A stretch of 64,000 nucleotides of DNA from an uncultured Clostridia bacterium. Lineage in GTDB: Bacteria > Bacillota > Clostridia > Christensenellales > CALVMC01. The DNA is taken from positions 124,001 through 188,000 of the forward strand of contig CALVMC010000002.1 of the NCBI GenBank assembly GCA_944342015.1. The letters are read 5' to 3'. Position 1 is the first letter of the stretch. The number at the start of each line of letters is the position of its first letter. Position numbers and translations under genes: made by a program. Shown in pieces: positions 12,601-27,600 of the stretch. The notes below the pieces were generated by a model that saw only the letters and a list, made by a program, of their open reading frames with translations, did no database searches and had not been told where the DNA came from.

Positions 12601-15600
12601 AATTTCGGGGAACAGTCCTCTTAATATATTGAATATGTCAACCGGTAAGTCTTGTACGGTATTTCCTTGAATACCTAAATCAAAACTCATATCGAAATCG
12701 AATACAATATTCTCGTCGTTGAGTTCTTTGTAATTTTCCTCGTTTTGAGGTATGAACTGTGCGTCGTTATTTTCCGAAGTCGGGCTGAATCTGAACCCGA
12801 GCGAAGAACCGTTGAATAAATAATACTGAGACTGTTCTACGTTTTCTCCGTCTATAACTGCGCTTCCCTTTTGAGTTAGATTTTCATAACTTAAAATTAC
12901 AGAACTTCCGGTGCCGCTATTTGATATTGTATAATTCCTGAAAGAGTTGTAAACGTCTTTCTGTTCCTGACTGAACCCGCTCCATGTCAGATAATCGTTT
13001 TTAACATTTTCATAATTATAAAGATTGATACCGAGGTTCAAATCAACTTCGTCTATTATAATTTTACTTAAACCGTTTAATTCAAGACCGTCTTCGAGGA
13101 CATCGAAAATCTTAGATAAGAACTGACTGTCGAGTTTAAGATTAAAGCCGCCCTGATCTATTTTAAACTCTTCTATTATCGATAAGAGCAATCCGAGATT
13201 TTCAATAATAAAGCTTGTCGTAGAAGTAACTGTTGAAACATTTTCCGTAACCGAACTTGCCATATTGTATCTGTTTGCTCTGTAAAGATTGATTCCCAAG
13301 GACGAAAGTATAGAATACAAATCAAGTTTAATGTTTTGAAGTCCTCCAAAAAGCCCTGAAAGGACGGGAATTGCCTCATCTCCTAAGCTTATGTAAATTA
13401 CGCCGTCGTTGAGATAGACTTCTAAATATTTCACAGTGCTGCCGCTCTTTTCTTTTAATAAACTGAGGTTGAGCTGTATATCGGAAAGTGAGAACTCTGA
13501 CGCAAAAAGCGTTTTGACTCTTGCAAGAACTTCCATAGTATAGGTTCCCGAAAGGTCGTCTCCGCCGATATTGATAAGCGCTGCACTTAAATTTTTAATT
13601 GCCTGCAATAAAACATGGTCATTGCCATCGATATCCGCTAAAATGTTTTTAAGATCGAATACGATATCTTTTACATCGATTGTGACTTCCGACTTATTGT
13701 AAACGCTTATACCGTCAAGACTCAATATATCTCCGTACAATTCTTTTTCTTCATCGGTCATAAAGTTTTCCTGACCTGTTATCGAACCAGTCGAGCCGAA
13801 GAAACCGTTATTTATCGTAATATCTACGGTATTTATTGCAAATCCGAAATCGAGTTTGGGATATTCCGTCATCCCCGAAGGTTTACTGTTTCCGATTATT
13901 CCCCCGATTGAAATCCACTCGTCAGCGCCGGAAGTGAAATCCACGTTAAGATTGAAACTTCCGAGATACCGGTCAATCTTATCCAATTTATCTTCCGTAA
14001 GATAAGATTCATTGAACAGTTCATGTAAATCGAATATGCTTTCATCGATTATACTGAGCAGCTTATCGACAGTTGATATGGAAAGGCTGTTTTCGCTTAT
14101 TTCGATATTTTTAATAAGTTTAACGATTTTTATAAATTCGTTTTCCTGTTTGAATTCAACATTTCCGTCTGCGGTGTATTCTACATAATCGTTACCGTAA
14201 AAGGCAGAGAGCAGATTTATTTTAAGCTTCGGAGAATCTGTTCCGTAAAGCGGATTATTTCCCTGTATAAGGTCGGTATAAACATAGGCAATACCTTGCT
14301 CTATATAGACTCTTGCAATATATAGATTATATCCTTCGGGAAGTTTACAGTAAATTTCAACAAGCAGTTCGGAATTTTTAAGCATTGCATAAAGTCCCGA
14401 TTCGATATAAGCAAGCACATCGATATCGCCGTAAATGTTAAGTACAAATTCTTCATAATCGGAACTTATTCCCGTAATTGTTCCGAGCGTAAGATTTATT
14501 TCTTCACCGTTCGGAATTGCTCCGTATCCGTTTAAAATTTTAGAAAGAACGCCGTCAATCATATCCGAAAGATCGATTGTTCCCTGTTCAGAGTTCATTT
14601 TAAATGTAGTTTCAAGGGCGATACCGACTTTGCCGTCGAAAATTTCAAATCCCGATTTATCGAAGCTGTCGTAAATAGATACTTCGCTAGTCGAAACTTC
14701 TATATTATTAAGGTCTAAGGAAAGTTTGCCTCCTTCTTTATCGAAATTGGCATTTGAAATATTGTTGGTTTTTCTGACCGAAAGACTCAACGAAGCCGTT
14801 AAGTTATTGTAGAACGAACTTCCGACAGTTTTATCGTAAGCAAGGTTAAGTTCCATTCCGTAAATAAGTGTATAAACATAATGGAGCAGTCTACCGAACT
14901 TGTTAAGTTTAGAAGTATCGATATTTCCCTGTGCGTCCTTTTCGACGGTGCCGACATTCATATTGAGTCCGCTTGCCGAAAGCAGAGCATACTTAATGAT
15001 ATCACCGCTTATAGAAAGTCCCACACTGTTTTGAATTATCGTAATATTATTCAATCCGTTGATAAGATTTGCGATTAATTTATTGTCGATTTTAAGTTCG
15101 CCTTCTTCATTGAAGAAACTTTCGCTTTCGTTATTTTCGCCTGCGCCCGAAGTTCCCTCCTCGCTTTCGAACATGGAAGAAAGTCCTGTAAGGTTAATAT
15201 TTTGTATTTTTATCTTATCGCTTCTTATTGCGTTAACGGTATTATTCGGAAGTTCGATATAAATTTCTCCGAGTTCGAGATTTATATATACAAACAACAC
15301 AAGATTGCTCGAACCTGTACCGTTTTTGAATACTTCTACTTTCAGTTCTGCGTTTTTGAGAATCTGTTCGATATTAAGACCTTTTATTGCGGCGCTTAAA
15401 TTTATAGTATAAACCTGGTCGGATTCGAATACATTAAATATCAAACTCGAAGTAGTAGTATAATCTTCTTCATCGAGTAGAATTCTGAAAAGTTCTTGAA
15501 GGGCAAGAGTTGCTCCTGTCGATTCGTTGCCTGTTATGACTATTTGAGTATCGAAGTAGAGATAGTTATCGGTATTGAAAGGTTTATAATCGCTAAGGCT

Positions 15601-18600
15601 ATAGAACTGTCCTTCGATAATATGACCGTTGGAGTTGAATTTTGACAGTTTAATCTCACTTCTTGAAAACTGTACGGCAAGGTTGTTAACGCTTGCGCCT
15701 ATTTCAATTATTTCGGTTTCGCCTGATGCAATACCTAAATTCAACGAAGCACTTAAATCTCTGTACCCGTCCGCCTTTCTGTCGAGACTTAAAATTATAT
15801 CGCCGTTAACGGTAGGAATCGAAGTGTTGAATACCTTTTTGTAAATGAGTTTAACTTCTTTTCCGGAACTGTCTTTATATTCATAGGTGTAAGCATATCC
15901 TACGATTTTTTCGTCCGCTCCCGAACCTGTTTTTATGTAAATTCCGTCTAAATATTCTTTACTTGTATCGAGACTGCCGTCGGTTAAATAAACTTCTTTA
16001 CCGGTTCCGTTAATGAGACTCATTTCATACAGCTTAATACCGAGATTTTCGTAAAGCATAGTTCCGAAAAGGTCTAAACCTTGAAGGAGAATATCTCCTT
16101 TGAAAGCAACGCCGATAAGATTATTCAAATCGCTGTCATTTCCGTTACCTTTAAGATAAATCTGCGAAAGCAAAGCAAGAACGGCAGTTAAATCGAATTT
16201 TTTATCTGCAACTATAAGATTACCTTTATCGTCTTTAATAATACCGTCTTCTTTTTCTTCTGTCGATTCGGTTTCCGATGCACTGTCTGAATTGCTATCC
16301 GACTCTTCGGCCGAAGACTCCAAGCTTACATTAATGAGATTTTCTATTTTAACGTTAACGATATTAAGCATCGGCACATCTGCATAAAGCACCGCATCTT
16401 TGATATAAACTCTTAAAAGCAAGGTTTCCGTGTTGATACCTGCGTCTTCCGAAATTCTGTAAAGTTCGACAAGAGCTTCTATGTCGTCAATGGAAATTCC
16501 TTGTTTAAGTAAATTTCTGAGATTAAGATTTGCCGTTAAATCCAATCTTAAAGCGTCGGAAAAATTCTGATAACCTGTTCCCTTTATTCCTAAAATCAGT
16601 TTAACCGTATCGCTTATAGCGTCGTTTCCGCTGACTCCGAGTATTCCGTTAAGTAGTGCGCCTAACCCGTATTCCCCGCCGATATAATTTAAATCGAGAT
16701 TAACGGAAGCTGAAAGACTTATATCGTCAAAGTAATTTATAGGATAATACCAGCCGTCGTTTCTGAGGTATGCCGCATTGACTTTTGTTTCTCCGATACC
16801 TATGTACATAAAGTAATTTTCGGAAACTGCGCCGCCGTTTACCATGTGGTATGTAATACATTTATCTTTAAGACTTAGTTTGACTTCGGAAGAGTCAACT
16901 CCTGCAATTTGACCGAGATTAAGATCGAAATCGAAATGTTCTTTCATAACCTTACTTAACTCGGAAACGAAAGAGGAAGCAAGTTTAACGGACATACTGA
17001 ATTTATTATCCGAACCTACATCGATATATGCGCCTGCGATAAGTGAAATAATATCGGCAATGAGTTGATTTTTTTCGGCTTCTGTTTCTTCTTCGGTTTT
17101 TTCGTCTTCTGTTTTATTCTCCTCTGTATTTTCATTATCATTTGAAGAGCCGCTTGAAGAAAGCATTGAATTCAAATCGAGTCCCGTATAATAGAATTTA
17201 AGATAATCGTTAGAGTTTGGCAGTTTGAACCACGGAATATCGACATAAACGGTACCTGCGCCGGAAGCGTCGAAGAAAGCTTGCAGGAAAGATTCTTCCA
17301 TACCGTCGTAATTGACGAGGATATCGAGTTTCAACTGTAAATTATTGAAATTGAAAATATCCGCAATACCCTTTCCTCCTTCGAACATACTCATAAGGTC
17401 GGGAGTCGGAATAAGAGCGGTAATTCTTATAACAAGTTCTCCTTCGAAGGATTCGTCGATAAGCAAAGAAAATTCGCCTAAAATATTTTTTATTTCAGGG
17501 GGTGCCGAATTAGGATTGATTTTAGCTTCGAGATTGAACTCGATATTTTTTATATCTGAAAGAGCGTTGTAATTATTATAGTCGAATGTTTCCTTAATAT
17601 TTAATTTTCCTGCGCCGATTGAATAGTTGTTAAAGGATAAATTAAGACCGATACCGAAAACAGAAGCATTGTTTTCCTGAACCGATAATCCTAAATCCAT
17701 TGAAATATCTTTATCGAAAAGGTTTACCGACATAGAAGCCTCGGTATTTATATCGATTGCACTATTGTTACCCGTACCGGTAGTCACGATAGAATCGCCT
17801 TTTATAAATCCTATACCGAGCATATCGAGTAAAAGCGAAACAAGATTGGAAGCGACATAAATTGAAAGTTCTGTACTCTTTATATTCAAAGAGCTGAGCA
17901 TTGCGACAATGTTCTCGATATTTTTTTCAATGAAATTTTCTTCTTCGTTATTTTCGCCGCTCTCGGAAGCCGAACCCGATTCGCCGCCGGTTTCGGTATC
18001 GCTGCTTTCGTCGGAAGAATTATTCGAGAAGAGATTGAGCAAGTCTCCCACATTATCGATTTTGAATTTGATATTCGAAAGAACGGGAGCGTTGATATAA
18101 ATTTCTCCGTCGATATAACTATAAAACAGAACAAGCAAGACTTCCGAAGAACCTGTATTGAGTTTACTTATAAGTTCCAAATAAACTTCGATATCCGAGA
18201 TAGCTTTCGTTATCATATTGTAAGAGAAGTTTGCTTTTATATTTAAAGTAATTGTTTCGTTAACATTGTTAAGAACATTTATGAATATATTACTGAGTGC
18301 ATCTATTATAACATCGGGAATGTATGAAATTTCGTCATCGGCAGAAGTGGTAGGCTTTTTATTTAAAATATCGCCTAATGTAAATTTACCGTTTTGGCTG
18401 TCATCGACATTTTTATCAATCAATAAATTAAGTTCGACAGTTGCCTGCGCATTAATGGTTATTATGCCGTTAATATCGACTAATTCGAAATTATCGGTTT
18501 GCGGTTTAACTACGGAATTTAAAGTATTAAGAACGATGTCGTCAAAATACAGTTCCAAATAAGTGTTTTCGAATACGACTTTATTACCGTTTTCGTCTAC

Positions 18601-21600
18601 TCCTGTCGGAATAAGAATAAAGTTAAACAAATAATCGTTATCGGTTCCGCTTGAATTTTGTTGTCCGCCTGTCGAAGCGCCCGACTCAGAATCCGAATTT
18701 CCTGTCTCGGAACCCGAACTATCGGTTCCGGAATTCGAACTACCGGAAATTATATCTATATTTATTCCTATCGCTTGAAGCAATTTCGATATGAATGCCT
18801 GAGAGAGAGTAGCGGTAAATTCCATACCGCTTATGGCAAGGAGTAAAGACAAAGCGCTGAGATTAAGAGAGTTATTTTGCGTATTGTTTTTATCCGAATC
18901 GGACGGATTTTCGGTACTATCCTGAGACCCCGATTGACCGTTGTTTTGCGAATCGGCTTGCGTTTCAGTCTGTGACGCTTGATTATCCCCTTCGGCTGTT
19001 CCGTCGGTATTTTCTTCATCGGAAGTATTGTCGGCAAAGAAAAGCATATTGACAAGTTCGGACGCAGAAAGTTTGATTTTAACTTTCGGTAATCCGAATT
19101 TTTCGTTCAAATCGAGATAGAAGGTATTTCCGAAATAATAGAGTTTGACAATATCCTCGACGCTGCTTGCTCCGCCTTCGCTGTAAGTGTAACTTAAAGC
19201 AAGATAGAGTTCTCCGCCTTCGAGAAGGTTTTGAATGAGTGCTTTGTTGTATTCTCTTCTTTCCTCGTCGCTATCGCCTTTGGGTGTATTAAGCAAGAAT
19301 CCCGGAATGGTCGAAACATTTAATTTCATCTGGAAATCGATATTGAAGTCGCCCTGATAATTCTGAGCGAAGTCAAGCCCTATCGACTGATTGTTTTCGA
19401 AAACCTTTTCAAGAACATCTTTAATATTTATACCCGAAATAACTATATCGTTGTTTTGAGATTGTTCGTCGGTTGAAATTTTCAAACCGCCCGAAAATCC
19501 TGCGTAAACCGAACTTAAACGGGTAAATCCCTGTTTATCGAAAACAATACGGGAAGCGCCTATATTAACGGTATCGAAAGCCAATCCTCCGAAAGCCAGC
19601 GACATTGAAATATCTTTGCCGTTTCCGCCGGTAACTATCGTACCGTCTTTCGGCGTCAAAGTAAGATCGAGAGCGATAGAACTGAATCTTGTTCCGCCGG
19701 GTTCGAAATTAATACTTGCTTCACAGAGAGCGTCGGGAAGACTGTATTTTAAATCCAATCCGAACAAACTGAATGCGGAATCGATTAAAGTTGTAACGGT
19801 TGTAACAACCAGACTTTCGGAAGAAATATTAATGTTTGCAATAAGATTGATAAGGTCTGCGATATTTAATTCATTATTATTTGCTTCCTCGGTTTCGGTA
19901 ACCGTGGGATTTTCTTTATTAAACATATCTAAAACGAGATTTTTAAGACTCTGTTTAATATCGGTAGCGTCATAATAGGATTTAAGATTAAGAACAGGCA
20001 AGTTTATGTAAACTCTGTTCGAATTGCCTTCGTAATACAAATCCAGAATTATTTTATTTTCTCCCGGCTGAGCATTTTCGTTTATTACTTCGAGACGGAA
20101 AATAGAATTGAGAATTGTATCTACGAGAATTTCTTTTGTTATACCCGTATCGGAAATCTTATAACTGTCGATAAGTTTCTGAACAAGTTCCTGCGTTAAA
20201 ATTTCACCGTAGAGATTAATTTTAATATCCCAATCGACGCTTTGTGCAAAAGAAACATCGATACCCATTCCCCAAATAAGTTCGCCTAGCACATCTTTGA
20301 GTCCTACTAAGACATCTTCGGGAATATCGAATGAGAAATCCACTGATGCGCCGAGATAAAGAGCTTTTACATCGGCAAGATTTATGTACTCGGAGGCATT
20401 GAATTTTGTTTCGTAATTTGAAGCTTTTAAAGTAAGTCCGTCAGTAAAGTTCAAATATAGATAAGTTGAATCTTTTTCGCCTGTTACCGTTGAATTTTCT
20501 TCGGACATCTTTTCTCCGAGATTTATTTCAAGAATGAATTTATCGAATTTTTCCCCGTTAAAGTTGAATCCGATATTTGCAAAGCCTAACGACGAGAACA
20601 AACCGTTTGTTTCGGAATCGAGATTAACGAAATCGTTTAAATTATCGTCAAGGAAAAATTTGATAAGGGAATTAAGAAGAACGCTGTTCAATCCGATTGC
20701 GATATAATCGTATGAGATCGAAGAAGAACCGACCTTCATACTGTTAAGAACGGATAAATCCAATCTGCCCGAAAGCTGATCAATAAATTCGTCGAAGTTA
20801 AAGGAAGAGCCTTGATTTTCCGACGAAGAGTCGTTCTCCTGACCTTCTTGATTTTCTTCCTCGCTGTTTCCGAAAATGAGATCGTTTAAAGAGGAACTTA
20901 AAAACTTACCTATCGTAAGACCTTCTATCATAATCGGAGGAATATCGACAAGACCCGATAAATCCAGAGCGGTAAGACCGTTTATGCCGTTATAATAAAT
21001 ACTTAAAACAAGAGAGTTTGTATCGGTGCCTTTTTTTGAAAGGGACAGGAAAAGTTCGAGATTATCGAGATTTGCAAGATTTAGGTTTACTTCGAGATCG
21101 AGTATATATACCCCCGAAAGTCTTCCCGTAAGAGTGGTATTTATATTATCTTGCGTATCCAATAAATTTTTGAGAATTCCGCTGAAATTGATTATATTTG
21201 AATTTATACCGAAATCAATTTCGCCGGAAGTCGCAATATAAATATTAGCGTCAAGAGCGCCTTTGTAATCGCTGAGAACTCCGAAAACAGAGGTATCGAG
21301 AACCTTATTTGCCGAAAGACCGAGTCCCGTGATATACAAACCGAGTTTAAGACCTGTTGAAGTATTATCTGAATTAAGGAATTCCACTTCGGCGCCTAGT
21401 TCGTCGAACAGAGTAAACAATTCACCGTTTTCATTTACAATATTAACGGAAGCGTTTGTTTTATTCACGCCGTCGTAAGGTTCTGTTCCGATATCGAAAG
21501 CGTCCAAAAGTTCGGCTAATAAAGTAGACACAAAGTTAACATCGATACCCGTAGCTTTAAGATTGATATTGTAAATAGTATCGAGTATCGACTGCAACAT

Positions 21601-24600
21601 ATTGTCTTCTTCGGTTTCGGAAGTCTGTTGATTTAAAAGATCGATATTTTTATTGATATTCTGAACTTCGGAAGCGACTTCTTCTTCTTTTATTCCGAGA
21701 GCCGAAAGCAATATTTTGTATAAATCGAGACTGTCGTCGGTATATTTAAGTTTAACATCGAAATCGGGAGCATAAACATAAACCGTGGTACCCGTGAGGT
21801 AAATTGCGGCAAGCAAATCGGTATTTCTGTCGACTTTTTCGCCTTCTCCGACAGCCATATACACTTTAAGAACAAGGCTTAAAGAAGTAAATATCTTTTT
21901 GGCAAGAGCCTCATATTCCTGATTTTCCTGATCGTTTCTTGAAGAATTCGACAGCAGATTGAAAAATCTGGTAAAGTCTTCAACGCTCAGATTTACTCCT
22001 ACCGAAAGATCGAGATCCAATCCCAAAGCGAATTTAGTATCGGATTGCAAATCGGAATTAAAGAACAAATCGAAAAGGTCTTTATCATTAGCGATATTGA
22101 TATCAAGAATCTTCTGAATAAGAGGACCGAACGAATACTCTTTCAAAGCTTGGGGAGTATTAAAGTTCATATCCAAAGACAGAGAAGCGGAAATATTTTT
22201 AACATCGGCGATACTTACCCATTTTTTAACGGTTTCGGCTCCGTTGCTGTCGGTTGCGGTAGTAAGTTCTTTCATTCCCTTGATATCATAAGCCTTGTTA
22301 TTGACAGCAAGGTTTCCGATATTCAAATCGATATAGGTGGTATCGGTGAAATTGATTTTAAGACCTATACCGAGATTAGATACATTGACTATTTCGTCGA
22401 TAGAAGTTATGGAATCGGATTGAGTAGTGTCCGTACCGATAGTGATCTGAACATTTTTAAAATCAGGTACAGTAAGCTCAACTCCGAGTGTTTTGAGCAT
22501 ATTGGTAATAACTCCTGCGGAAACGGAAAGGATAAGTCCTTGGGAGTTAAGAATGACATCCAATTCGGCAGAGATGGAGCCGAGACCTGATGAAGAAGAA
22601 GTTCCGCCCGAGGAAGATCCGCCGGAAGGCTGAATAATATCGTTAACTATTTCGTCAAGACCGAGACCGGGGATTATAACGTTACCGAGTCCGAAAGAAC
22701 TTAAATCGAGCCACAGTTCGTCGTCGAGAGAAGTATAGTAAATAATGGCGAATTGTTTTTTTGTGCCGCCCGAAAGATTTATAAAAATAGGAATAAGAAG
22801 TTCGATACCCGCTTGTCTGATATTTTGACCGAACTCGTTAGTCATGTCTCTGAACGAAATATTTGCTATAATCGAAAGTTCCACAGAAGAAGTAAAGGCA
22901 TTACCTACTGTGATATTAGGCATATCGTACCCGAGACTTGAAAGAAGCTGTTCAAGAATAAGGGTAAGATTTACATCGCTGGTAAGGTGAACGTCGAGAG
23001 AGCCGAACATTGAAAGTCCCAAGTTAAGGTCATAGAACACGCTGTAATCGGAAAGGTTGCCCATTTTATTGGAAACAAGTACATCGAAATCGTCAGCGGT
23101 ATTAATCGGCAAAGTAAGATTTGAAAGGACTATATCGTAATTAATGCTTTCGGTTGTATTGTCATCGTTGTTTTTAACGAAATCTATTTCTGCGGAAATA
23201 GATTCGAGAATATTTCCGTCGGTACCCGTGTTGCTGAAATTGATTGAAACATTGCCATCTGACTCCATACCGTTCATTGTAAACATTGAATTAGAGTAGC
23301 CTAACACAAAGTTGAAAAGATATTCAAGCAAATTATTTCCGAACGATATACCTAACCTTGCAGATTCTATATCGATAGAGGTCAATGCGCCGAATATTGC
23401 GTCGAAGGCTCTTAAATCGAAAGAAGAACTGCTTGAAGTATCGTCGTTTGAAGCGTCGCTTTCTGCGGAACCGTTTTCGCCTTCAACGGTATCGGAATCG
23501 CCGCTGTCTGCGAACATATCGGAAATGATATCGTTTATATTGAATGCGTCGGAAATTTTAAGTTTAACGCCTACCATATCTATATAAAGATATATATCGT
23601 TGCCGTTATAGTAAACCGAAGCGATATTGGTGATAATGGTACTGTCTCCGCTGTCGTTAATGAGTTTGAAATCAATATAAGCTTCGATACCTAAAAGGGA
23701 CTCTTGAATAAAGGCACCGAAATCGAGATTTTCTCCGTTCAGAATTTTTCTGACCAAATCGCCGAGGTCGAAATAAGTAAGGTCGAATTTAGCTATCAAA
23801 TCAGCCTGAGCTTGAAGTTTATAACTAGTTTTACCGTCTTCAACCGTTCCGCCGATTTTAACGGCAATAGCGCTTATAAGGTTAGCGACGCTTGCAAGAG
23901 TTGAGTTATTGGCAAGGACGGAAAGATCGAATGCTGCGTCATACCCGTCGGTAGATATAATTCCGACAGACAAATCGGCTTTTACCCTAATGTCCTGAAC
24001 ATCCCCTAATTCGACGGCGTTGCTGACGAGATTGCTTGCCATACTGTCGGAGCCGAATTTCTGACTGAATTCGTTGTAGATAGAAAAGCTTATACTGTTG
24101 AATTCGGCAGAAATGCCGCCTTTTCTGACGCCGTTATCGGAATAGAAAATATCGAGATTGATTCTGAAATCTTCTTTTGTATTGCCGTCTTCGGTAATTT
24201 CATAATATCCCCATGAAATTTCTGCGCCGTTGACTACATTGCCAAGGTACTGCATATTGAGCATATTGAAAAGATTATTCAAAACACCGCTTGCAATTGA
24301 AATTGCGATAATTTGTTTAGTCTCTGCGGATAATTGAACGATACCTGACAAATCGGAACCCGAATCGGATTCGGAACCGGTTTCAGACTCACCGTTCAAA
24401 TTGACGACGGAAGAGATATTTTTAATTGAATTGACATTAGAAGCGGTTCCGTTTTCTGTTTGCTGTCCGTCGGGATTAAGCAAATCACTCAATAAATCTT
24501 TTACTATATCGGTAAGAATGGACGCAAGTCCGGAATCTTCTATTTTCAGAATATTTCCGAGTCCTATTGAAGTCAAATCGATATAAATGTTATCGGAAAT

Positions 24601-27600
24601 ACTGTCGTAATATAAAGCGGTAATAAGCTTTAAAGTTTTATTTCCCGCACTCTCATTTAAAATATATAAATCCAAATATAATTCAAGTAACAAATATTTA
24701 TTTTCGCTGTTGATAATATCGTTAAGACTTATATTTGCTTTTAAGTTTGCTATCAGCCTTGTATCGAGATTCAGGTTCAGTTCCGGGAAAACGCTGACGC
24801 CGAGCATGGCTTTTAAAACTTCACTGAAAGCAATACCGTTATCCGAAGCATAATCGAAAGCGATTTCAGCCGTTGCCTCTACCGTGAAAGCCGCTTCATT
24901 ATAAGTTTTAAATTGAGTTTTATCGTCGAAAACTTCGGGATACCCTAAAACACGGTAATTACTCAAATTCGGCAAATTATTTACCCCGTTAAATGCTTTG
25001 AGATTACCGCCGAGGGAGATAACCACGCTTGAAGCCGCATCGGAAAGAGTTATATCTATACTGATAGCCTGAGTGTCGGCTTTAAATAAATTTTTAAGAT
25101 TGAGATTCAAATCGACAGATAAATCGGGTTCGCCTTCGGTAGCATTGGAAGTCAATGTTGTGCCGAGCAGAGCGGCTGCAAGAGAGAAAAGACCGTACTT
25201 CAAGGAAATATCTATAACTGAAAGATTTTCAGTCAAGTTAACCGATTTTAACATTTGTCCGATAATAGAGAGTAAATCCAGATCTTTAACGGAAGAAGAG
25301 CCGTTATTCTGTTCGCCGCCGTTTGTTCCGTCCGATTGGGAATTCAATTTTACTTTATCGTAAGACGCAGTCTGCGTATTCTGCTCCGAAGAATCGTCGG
25401 AAGAGAAGATACTTACCATCATGCCGTCGATTAAATCTTTAAGACCTATACCTTGAAGTTTTAATTTCGAAGGAGTATTTCCCGCACCTACAATTACAGG
25501 TTCGAGATTCATATAGATATACATACTGTCGTCGGTATAACTGTATAAAGCCGAAAGAACAGTTTTTGGAACGGAACCTGTGAGTTTGTTATCATATCCG
25601 TCCAAAGATATAATCAAATCGAGATATGTTAACTCGCCGTTAACTATGATACTGCTGATATCGGTAATTAAAGTTACATTTAAAGTAAACGATAATGCCG
25701 TGTTGATAAAATCGATACTTGTACTTTCGAGCAGACTTTCTATAAGAATGTTAGCCTGTTCGTCGGTAATCAGCGAAGCTATGCTTTGCGATAAGCCGGC
25801 AAGATTAAGGCTGAAAGTATTATTTGAATTATCTATTTCGAAGTCGAGAGAAACACCGACGGAAATCATCGAAGTTCTATTTTCTCCTACCACAATAAAG
25901 TTGTCTTCGGAAGGAGTCTGGATGCCGTCTCCCAAAGAAATAGCCAGATCGTAGAGAACGAGTCCCACAACAAACCCTTTGCTTTCGGAAGTAGCGTCTA
26001 CTCTGTGCAAGTCACCGAATTCGGTATCGCCGTCAACGACAATGTCATAAACGGATACGTCAATCTGACCTACCAAATCGGCAATAAAGTCAAAATCCTG
26101 AACTTCCGGCATAAACAAAGCTATTAATGAAATCAAAGCATTTGTAGAAACCTGCAATTTTATTTCATTAAGACTTACCGAAAAGAGAATAAAACTCGTT
26201 ATAGCGGTTTGAGTGTTTGAAGAACCCGAAGTATCGGATTGAGAGCCGCCGTCCGTGGTAATGTTTTCGGAATTCAAATTTGTATTTACATTAGAAACAT
26301 TCTGAGAATCAGCGCTTTCTTCGGTTTCATCGAAGCCGAGGAATTTAAGAATGTATTCTTCGAGAGGGAAATTCTCGTATTTTATTCCCGAAGAAGAGCC
26401 GCTTTCCGTTCCGAAAATCAAATCGGAAGTTACATACAAATCATAAGCGTCCTGATAAACATTATAATCAAGAGTAACGCCTGCAACATATGTAGTTATA
26501 GTACTGTCCATTGTATAGATATCGAGAGAAAGCTCTATACCGTGAAGAGCAGCAATAAGTACCTTGAAGAACTGTTTTGTAGCCTCTTCGTAGCCTTCGG
26601 CGTTTGAATCCATGGCAAGATATTTTGCCATTTCGTCGATTAAAGTATCGAGATTGGAAAGAATGTTTCCGACATTTATTGAAGCCCTTATGTCTATTCT
26701 TATAAGAGAATTGATTTCGGTGTTGGTGAATGTAAAATCACTTCCCAAATCGGGAAGAATACCGTTAAGGGCACCGTTAAAACCGTTTTTAAAAGCGGCA
26801 ATATCGAGTACTATGGAAGTATAAAGATTCAAATATTCTTCCATGCTTTCGGTATAGTCCTCAATATTGGGAACCGATAAATTAATTTCGGAAACATCGA
26901 AGCCTATATTGAGTTTATTGATTTGGGCAGTTAAAATATATCCTAATATTCCGAGTTTGAGCTGCGCTTCCAAGGTACCGTCGCCGAGAGCAACGGAAAG
27001 ATATGTATTGCTTGCGTCGATAGCGGGAAGAGAAAGATTCAACCCTAAGTATCTCATGAAGTTAGTCAATACCGAAGAAGCAAGAGAAGCTTTAATATTC
27101 AACTGATTGTCGAAACTTAAATCGACGCTTTGCAAAGCGGAATTTGCCGCAATTAAAATGGTATTGACCAAATCGGGGTCGAATCCGCTGCCGCCGCCGA
27201 GAGTGAAGTCTAAAATATGTTCGCCGCCGAAGAACCCTTCTTTGAACATTTCGTCTGCAATTTCAAGATAGCTGCTTATATCGATTTTAATTTTACCCAA
27301 ACCGAAATAACCGCTTTCTATGTAAAGCACACCGTCAATAATATATAAATCGAATTGAATATTTTTGGTTGTAGTGCTATTACTCTTTACATTGTTTATA
27401 CCGAGATAAAATTTTAAAGAAGTCAAATCGTTTAAATCGACAGCAAGCTTCAATGCTATTGTAAGCATCATACTGAAATCTTCTTCCGAACCTACGGAAG
27501 CGCTGTTTGTATCGGCGAGTTTTTGGAAAATCTGAGCCATTTGCAGATACTGTCTTTCCGAAAGATTTTTATCGAAAACGGTAAGCAAATAGTTCGAAAG

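Noticed and set aside
22045-22590. 181-aa plus-strand ORF inside the giant gene, and dozens of similar ones across 10-30 kb
   Set aside because: Antisense shadows of a repetitive coding frame; no ribosome sites or protein-like composition.
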